61,728 nt of DNA from Streptomyces sp. HD. Lineage in GTDB: Bacteria; Actinomycetota; Actinomycetes; Streptomycetales; Streptomycetaceae. The translations under genes were made by a program, and so were the position numbers. Position 1 is the stretch's first letter. Each line of letters begins with the position of its first letter. The stretch lies in the NCBI RefSeq assembly GCF_028369295.1, contig NZ_JAQMYP010000061.1:1-61728 (forward strand). The letters run 5' to 3'. Below the pieces are notes generated by a model. The model was not told the origin of the DNA, searched no databases, and was given only the letters and a program-made list of their open reading frames with translations. Shown in pieces: positions 57,662 to 61,728 of the stretch.

Positions 57662-58452
57662 GATGCTCCGTGTCGTCGGATGCGGGCGACGAGATGGCCG
57701 AGCGCGGAGCAGGCCAGGGCCGTCGCGAGGACGAGGACGAGGTTCAGCAGGGCGGTCGTGTCGGTCACCTCGGGGCGCAGCGCTCCGGTGCCCTCCCGGG
57801 CGGCCCACACCTGCGGGGCGTCCGCCCAGGCGACCAGTGGATAGCCGCCGAGCGGGGACAGAACGGTGCCGGTCGCCGTGGGCACCGGCGAGAACTCCGG
57901 CGGGAAGTGACAGGCCCACAGCCACAGCACGACCAGCACGGCCCGCGCCGCGGCCACCGGCATCAGGACACCCAGCAGACCGGCGAGCGCCGTGGCGAGC
58001 GCGGCGGCCGGGAGTACGGCCGTGAGCAGGGCCGCGGCGGCCGAGCCGAGCGGCGCCGGTGAGCCGTCGGTCGCCGAGATCACCGCGGCGTACAGCAGGA
58101 ACAGGGCGGCGACCGGTGTCACCGCGGTCAGGAACGGGCCGGCGAGTGTCCCGGCCGTGCGGGAGAGCGGTGACGCCGGGGTGGCGGCCAGCAGTTCGGG
58201 CATGCCCCGGGTCTCCGCGCCGCGCCGCAGCCGGTCGGCGAGCGCGATACCGACGCCCAGCGAGCAGAGGGTGTTGAGCAGCACCGCGGCGGCGCCGGTG
58301 CGGGCCGCGGGGTCGTCGTGGCCGGTGACGGCGGGCGAGGACACGGCGAGCAGCAGACTCAGCAGGGCCAGCGGCAGCACCGCACCCCACACGACTTTGC
58401 GGCGGGCCGCCATCAGCGCCTCGTACCGCAGGGTCCACAGCAGAGCGGCCAT
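57658..58452 (-). CDS. ABC transporter permease (6 TM) of the planosporicin-type cluster
   Basis: 264 aa from the ATG at 58452, which overlaps the micro-ORF stop (TGATG). Hydrophobic segments: VVWGAVLPLALLSLLLAVSS, AAAVLLNTLCSLGVGIALAD, FLTAVTPVAALFLLYAAVIS, LLTAVLPAAALATALAGLLG, ARAVLVVLWLWACHF and LLNLVLVLATALACSALGHL. A soluble N-terminus with basic residues (RYEALMAARRKV) matches ABC-2 permeases. It pairs with the ATPase downstream and the second permease upstream. Confidence 0.85.
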   Translation of the reverse strand: MAALLWTLRYEALMAARRKVVWGAVLPLALLSLLLAVSSPAVTGHDDPAARTGAAAVLLNTLCSLGVGIALADRLRRGAETRGMPELLAATPASPLSRTAGTLAGPFLTAVTPVAALFLLYAAVISATDGSPAPLGSAAAALLTAVLPAAALATALAGLLGVLMPVAAARAVLVVLWLWACHFPPEFSPVPTATGTVLSPLGGYPLVAWADAPQVWAAREGTGALRPEVTDTTALLNLVLVLATALACSALGHLVARIRRHGAS

Positions 58453-58655
58453 CACTTCTCCCCGTCGGTGACGTGCATATCGGCGACCCGACCTGAGCGG
58501 GCGCCGGGTTCGAGGACCTTCAGGGCCCGGGCGCATCCGCAACGACCACCGGCTCCGGCGCGGACTGCGGCTCCGGCACGGACTGCGACTGCGACTGCGG
58601 CAGCGGCAGCGGCAGCGGCGATGAGCGGCGCACGGCCGAGCGGCTGTTCAGCCAT
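58452..58655 (-). pseudogene. 67-codon micro-ORF ending in a copy of the upstream permease C-terminus
   Basis: It starts at the ATG at 58655 (TGATG overlap with the permease stop) and ends by overlapping the next permease start. The N-terminal 40 residues are low-complexity Ala/Val/Gly (APLIAAAAAAAAVAVAVRAG). The last 26 residues (ARALKVLEPGARSGRVADMH...) closely copy the end of the upstream permease (ARALKVLEPGARLGRTADPR...). The DNA copies lie at about 58480-58530 and 58690-58740. It looks like a partial tandem duplication that has stayed in frame and coupled. Expression is likely because translation passes through it; function is doubtful. Confidence 0.65.
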
Positions 58656-59287
58656 CACATCCCTCCGTCGGCGACGCGCGGGTCGGCGGTCCTGCCTAGG
58701 CGGGCGCCGGGTTCGAGGACCTTCAGGGCGCGGGCGGTGAGCAGGGCGCCGACGAGCAGTTCGGGCAATGCCTGGCCGGCGCCCTCGGGTAGGACGCGGT
58801 CGAGCAGCAGCAGCTTCGCCAGTACGGCCGCGACGACCAGCCCGGTGGCGGGCGCGGGCGAACCCGACCGCACCGTGGCCCACACGGCGGCACCGCTCAG
58901 CAGGACGGTCAGCCCGGCCAGCTCCAGCAGCACGGCGCCCGGGTCGAGCGAGTCGTCCCCGGTGACGCTCAGCAGGGTCACCAGGGCGACGGCCGCGAAC
59001 GCCGTGACCATGGCCGGCCAGCTCAGGCGCCGGGCGACGGTGAGGGGGTACGGGGTGGGCAGCGACTGGTGCAGTTCCAGCGCGGGTTCGCGTGCCACGA
59101 CGGCCGCGCAGGCCAGTGCCGTGGCGGCGGGCAGCGCGCAGCTCAGCAGGGTGCGGCCCAGCAGCATGCCGGTGCCGGGGCCGCCGGTGCTCGCCAGGTA
59201 GGCGAGGAGTGCGGCGGCCAGCGGCAGGATCACGGCCTGCCTTCCGCAGCGGCGCGCTTCGTACGCCCACCACGTCGCAGCGGTCAT
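58655..59287 (-). CDS. ABC transporter permease-like membrane protein, cluster operon head
   Basis: 210 aa from the ATG at 59287 (MTAATWWAYEARRCGRQAVI). Hydrophobic segments: QAVILPLAAALLAYLAS, LLSCALPAATALACAAVVA, MVTAFAAVALVTLLSV, LLELAGLTVLLSGAAVWATV and GLVVAAVLAKLLLLDRVL. It is shorter than a full ABC-2 permease (five helices) and may form a heteromeric channel with the next permease. It is the first gene behind the ECF promoter at 59400-59424, hence in the sigma-factor regulon. Its 3' end is duplicated in the following micro-ORF. Confidence 0.75.
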   Translation of the reverse strand: MTAATWWAYEARRCGRQAVILPLAAALLAYLASTGGPGTGMLLGRTLLSCALPAATALACAAVVAREPALELHQSLPTPYPLTVARRLSWPAMVTAFAAVALVTLLSVTGDDSLDPGAVLLELAGLTVLLSGAAVWATVRSGSPAPATGLVVAAVLAKLLLLDRVLPEGAGQALPELLVGALLTARALKVLEPGARLGRTADPRVADGGM

Positions 59288-59399
59288 GTCGCGGCTCCTC
59301 CCCCTTTCGTCCGGCCTCCCGTTCGGCGCGGGAGGTGTACCGCCGCCCGCAGCCGGACTCGGGGGTTGACCTGCCCCGGAACGGCGGTACACCCAGTAC

Positions 59400-59424
59400 G
59401 TAGCGGCGCGGGCCGCGGTGGTTC
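59400..59424 (-). promoter_or_regulatory. ECF promoter GAACC-N15-GCTAC of the second ABC operon
   Basis: On the minus strand GAACC (59424-59420) and GCTAC (59404-59400, followed by GTAC), spacer exactly 15. It drives the permease, permease, ATPase, lipoprotein and possibly luxR genes leftwards. The transcript would have a leader of about 105 nt. The rest of 59425-59625 shows nothing I can name. Confidence 0.8.
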
Positions 59425-59625
59425 ACGACTCGACCTACCGGAGATCGCGAAGAGCCTGCGACAGGCGCGCGGTGGTGCAATCCGACAGTGCCGCGATCCG
59501 GTGAGCCGTGCGAACCGACGGTCCGCACGATCCAGGAAGCCGGGAGAGCCGACAACCTGTGAGTTCCGAGGACCGAGGAGTCGCGCAGGCCGTCGGCCCG
59601 TGGGATCCGTGCGTCCACGACCCCG

Positions 59626-60711
59626 CTACCGCGAAGGAGCGGTGCCCAGGAAGGACCGCATCGCACCGACCGCCCACCCCAGCAGGGCGACGGCGATGGC
59701 CAGCGTCCACGGGGTCGTCGACAGCAGGGGGTCCAGGAGGGCGTCGAGGGGCGTCGCGACCAGGCCCTGAGGGCCGCTCAGCACGCCCAGCAGCCACAGC
59801 GCGCCGCCCGCCGCCGAGCCCGCCGCCGGGCTGACCCGGACCGAGATCGCGAGGGCGCAGGACGCCGCCAGCAGGGATTCGCCGAGCCAGGACGAGACGA
59901 CGTGCCACCAGCCGGGTGGGCCGTCCACCAGGGTCGAGCAGGCCATGGCCAGGGTCACGTCGACGCACAGCACCACGGTCAGCCGGGCGAGGAACACAGC
60001 GGCGGGCGGCACCGGGAGGGTGAACAGCAGCTCACGCCTGGGGTCCCAGCGGGGCGAGGCCGCCATCAGCGCGCCGAGCATCACCAGCAGCACGACCACG
60101 GCGGTGAACAGCCGCAGGCCGAACCGTTCATGGACCTGGACCGACGCCAGCAGGGCCGCCCCGACGAACGCGGCGGCGCTCAGCGGTACCCAGCTGCGGG
60201 GCATCAGCACGGCCTGTCGGGCGACGAGTTGCCAGGTCGTCCGCCAAGAGGGGCTCGGAGCCGGGGCGTCGGGGGCCTGGACTGGCACGGCGGCGGCCCG
60301 GGCAGCGGACGGGGCGGCGGACCGGGCGTCTTCGCCGGCCAGCGCGGCGCCCAGCAGGGCGTCGAACGAGGGCGGGGCGACGGTCCGTTCGGCCTCCCGC
60401 GCCTGGACCGCCGTACCGATGTTCCGCCAGACCGCCATCCTCGTACGGCAGTCGTCGCATCCCGCCAGGTGCCGGCTGTGCACCGGTTCTTGCGAACCCG
60501 GCGCTCCCGGCGAACCCGGCGCTCCCGGCGAACCCGGTCCTCCCTGCGCGCCGTGCGCTCCGTGCGCTCCGTGCGCTCCGTGCGCTCCGGGCGCTCCAGG
60601 CGCTCCAGGCGCTCCGTGCGCTCCGGGCGCTCCGTGCGCTCCGGGCGCTGCTTGCGATTCGGTGCGCGCCAGCCGGGCCAGGGTGTCGTCCGAAAGGTGT
60701 TCTGTCGTCAT
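59626..60711 (-). CDS. Membrane anti-sigma factor with zinc-finger and collagen-like repeat
   Basis: 361 aa from the ATG at 60711, ATGA-overlapped with the sigma gene. The ZAS-type zinc site is HSRHLAGCDDCRTRM (H-x3-C-x2-C), which holds the ECF sigma factor. Just before it lies a collagen-like tract of about 17 Gly-X-Y triplets (GAHGAPGAHGAPGAP and on), encoded by 9-bp tandem repeats. The C-terminal half has about six membrane helices (VPLSAAAFVGAALLASVQV, LRLFTAVVVLLVMLGALMAA, LTVVLCVDVTLAMACSTLVD, WTLAIAVALLGWAVGAM). In mib/psp clusters the equivalent MibW/PspW releases the sigma factor when lantibiotic accumulates outside. Confidence 0.85.
   Translation of the reverse strand: MTTEHLSDDTLARLARTESQAAPGAHGAPGAHGAPGAPGAPGAHGAHGAHGAHGAQGGPGSPGAPGSPGAPGSQEPVHSRHLAGCDDCRTRMAVWRNIGTAVQAREAERTVAPPSFDALLGAALAGEDARSAAPSAARAAAVPVQAPDAPAPSPSWRTTWQLVARQAVLMPRSWVPLSAAAFVGAALLASVQVHERFGLRLFTAVVVLLVMLGALMAASPRWDPRRELLFTLPVPPAAVFLARLTVVLCVDVTLAMACSTLVDGPPGWWHVVSSWLGESLLAASCALAISVRVSPAAGSAAGGALWLLGVLSGPQGLVATPLDALLDPLLSTTPWTLAIAVALLGWAVGAMRSFLGTAPSR
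60490..60655 (-). repeat. 9-bp tandem repeats encoding a collagen-like segment
   Basis: On the plus strand GCTCCGTGC, GCTCCGGGC and GCTCCAGGC alternate in 9-bp steps; a second set of longer units (CGGCGAACCCGGCGCTCC) lies at 60490-60540. Translated on the minus strand they give G-A-P/G-A-H and G-S-P triplets inside the anti-sigma factor, in the frame of the gene. Confidence 0.9.
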
Positions 60712-61265
60712 CGTCGTTCCGCTTCTTCCAGCCGCCTGGCGGCGAGCATGCGGCCGAGCCGCTGCCGTGCCTGGGACATTCTGCTCTTGACGGTGCCCAC
60801 CGGGATGGCGAGCGCGGTGGCCACTTCGGGGTAGGGCAGTTCCTCGACGAGGACCAGCGCGAGCACTTCGCGCAGATGCGCCGGGAGGGCCTCGACGGCC
60901 GTCATCAGCTCGGTGTGCTCGGCGTCCCGGAGGATCTGGTCCTCCACGCCCGGCGCCGGGTCCGCCACGTCCTGCGCCTCGGCCAGGTCCGCGAACTGCG
61001 GTCGGCTGCGGCGCAGTTGGTTGTGGGCCTGCCGCCTGGCCACCCCCATGACCCATCCCTTGACCGAGGACTCGCCCCGGAAGGCGGCCGCCGAGCGCCA
61101 GACGGCGAGCCAGGTCTCCTGCAGGATCTCCTCCGCCACCCCTTGGTCGGAGGTGAGTCTGCGGATCAGGCGCAGCACGGCGGCGGCATGCCTGTCGTAG
61201 AGAACACGCAGGGCGGCTTGGTCACCGTCGGCGACGGCGGAGAGCAGGTCTTCGTCCGGACACAC
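60708..61265 (-). CDS. ECF sigma factor of the planosporicin-type cluster
   Basis: 185 aa from a GTG at 61265. The frame extends to a GTG at 61301, but its own ECF promoter (GAACC-N15-GATAC, 61299-61275) lies inside that extension, so the inner, nearly leaderless start is preferred. Sigma region 2: LYDRHAAAVLRLIRRLTSDQ and VAEEILQETWLAVWRSAAAF, GWVMGVARRQAHNQLRRSR. Region 4: LPAHLREVLALVLVEELPYP, EVATALAIPVGTVKSRMSQA. It is coupled to the anti-sigma gene by ATGA. By comparison with MibX/PspX it should activate its own operon, the transporters and, through the LuxR-type regulator, the precursor gene. Confidence 0.9.
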   Translation of the reverse strand: MCPDEDLLSAVADGDQAALRVLYDRHAAAVLRLIRRLTSDQGVAEEILQETWLAVWRSAAAFRGESSVKGWVMGVARRQAHNQLRRSRPQFADLAEAQDVADPAPGVEDQILRDAEHTELMTAVEALPAHLREVLALVLVEELPYPEVATALAIPVGTVKSRMSQARQRLGRMLAARRLEEAERR

Positions 61266-61274
61266 ACCACGTAC

Positions 61275-61299
61275 GTATCCAAAAGCTCCGCTCCGGTTC
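61275..61299 (-). promoter_or_regulatory. Autoregulatory ECF promoter GAACC-N15-GATAC
   Basis: On the minus strand GAACC (61299-61295), 15-bp spacer, GATAC (61279-61275) followed by GTAC. Nine bases after the -10 box comes the GTG at 61265. Spacing and boxes match the two other cluster promoters, so the sigma factor very likely transcribes itself. Confidence 0.8.
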
Positions 61300-61495
61300 A
61301 CGGCTTGCGACGGCTTCCGGCGATTCTGGCCGGAACTCGATGGGCGGGAGAGCCGTGCGTGACGGCTGCCATGCGACTGCCAACGCTGCCAATCCGGCCG
61401 AGATCGGTTGTTCCGCCCGGAACGGCCGTGGTTCGGTGATGTCCGGATCGCGATCCGCGCACATTTGTTCGAAGAATCTCACGAAGGAGTTCAGC

Positions 61496-61666
61496 ATGGG
61501 CATCAACGTCCCTGCCGTGTCCTACAACGACACGGACCTGTTCGACCTCGACGTGGAGATCGGTGTCGAGCAGTCGGTCGCCGGTCCGGCCATCACCAGC
61601 GTCTCGTGGTGCACCCCTGGCTGCACCAGCGAGGGCGGCGGCTCCGGCTGCAGCCACTGCTGCTGA
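61496..61666 (+). CDS. pspA: Planosporicin-type class I lantibiotic precursor, 56 aa
   Basis: ATG at 61496 with AAGGAG upstream. The leader (residues 1-32) contains the FDLD box (DTDLFDLDVEIGVEQ) bound by LanB enzymes and ends in SVAGPA before the core. The 24-residue core starts at Ile33 (ITSVSWCTPGC) and ends SEGGGSGCSHCC: five Cys and seven Ser/Thr. As I recall it, this is the planosporicin core of Planomonospora, and it differs from microbisporicin (NAI-107) at a few positions. The product should bind lipid II and block cell-wall synthesis in Gram-positive bacteria. No GAACC element precedes it, fitting control by the LuxR-type regulator rather than directly by the sigma factor. The modification enzymes must be to the right of the window. 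Confidence 0.92.
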   Translation: MGINVPAVSYNDTDLFDLDVEIGVEQSVAGPAITSVSWCTPGCTSEGGGSGCSHCC

Positions 61667-61694
61667 CGGCTGACGGCGGAGAACTCGACGAGCC

Positions 61695-61726
61695 ATGGGG
61701 GCGGGGGGCCCCGGCCCCCTGCCCCT
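61695..61726 (+). terminator. Probable attenuator hairpin after the lantibiotic precursor gene
   Basis: GGGGCGGGGGG pairs with CCCCCTGCCCC (one G-T) around a short loop, starting about 30 bp after the stop. It probably separates abundant precursor mRNA from the modification-gene transcript, as in other lantibiotic operons. The window ends here. Confidence 0.55.
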
Positions 61727-61728
61727 TC

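Overview
The window looks like a piece of a Streptomyces (or close relative) chromosome. It has very high GC and strongly GC-biased third codon positions. GTG and TTG starts are common, and genes are often coupled by ATGA/GTGA/TTGA overlaps. The gene content is typically streptomycete: XRE plus DUF397, SpoIIE-type phosphatases, a septum-formation-like protein, serpin and subtilase, and a cytochrome b-type succinate dehydrogenase. The left edge is a run of 12 G followed by C and may be a contig end.

Layout. 1-4151 (+): a peptide/nickel-type ABC importer operon (two permeases, two ATPases) whose binding protein lies off the left edge. A 72-codon micro-ORF that copies the start of the first ATPase gene sits inside it. 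4181-8921 (+): a compact putative RiPP locus. It has a promoter, a 56-aa acidic precursor-like peptide, an attenuator hairpin, an M29/NicX-fold metalloenzyme, an MFS exporter, a JmjC-type Fe/2OG oxygenase and an HExxH protein of the alpha-ketoglutarate peptide beta-hydroxylase type. I do not recognise this combination and regard it as the best candidate for an undescribed system. 8928-11722: a VOC protein, a DUF397/XRE regulator pair, a small GHKL ATPase and a DUF6247/RelE-like pair. 12148-19899 (-): a lower-GC class I lanthipeptide locus (lanA, lanB, lanC, an extra stand-alone SpaB_C-type protein, an ABC exporter) with a core I do not recognise. 20303-26188 (-): a complete oligopeptide ABC importer, closed by a strong terminator. 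26650-32723: an IS256 remnant, a ComB-like phosphatase, secreted proteins and typA. 32868-39332: an orphan extracytoplasmic peptide-binding protein and the succinate dehydrogenase operon. 39307-50820: a frameshifted phosphotransferase, repeat-rich intergenic DNA, a TPM-less membrane/coiled-coil protein, a PAS-GAF-SpoIIE phosphatase, a NUDIX hydrolase, a SPOR protein, a GntR regulator, a septum-formation-like protein and a serpin. 50842-53619: a subtilase, two gene remnants and a small secreted protein.

53776-61728: the regulatory, transport and precursor side of a planosporicin-type lantibiotic cluster. The precursor at 61496-61666 ends in a 24-residue core that, as I recall it, is planosporicin itself. 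Next to it are an ECF sigma factor, its membrane anti-sigma factor, a LuxR-type regulator, a lipoprotein and two ABC systems, the arrangement known from the microbisporicin (mib) and planosporicin (psp) clusters. Three promoters share GAACC-N15-G(C/A)TAC. One drives the sigma gene itself and the other two drive the two ABC operons, so a single ECF regulon can be read directly from the DNA. The biosynthetic enzymes (LanB/LanC) should lie beyond the right edge.

A recurring oddity is short tandem duplication. At least four minus-strand genes end inside tandem repeats that include their own stop codon. Two operons carry coupled micro-ORFs made from duplicated gene ends, and the anti-sigma factor contains a collagen-like Gly-X-Y tract.
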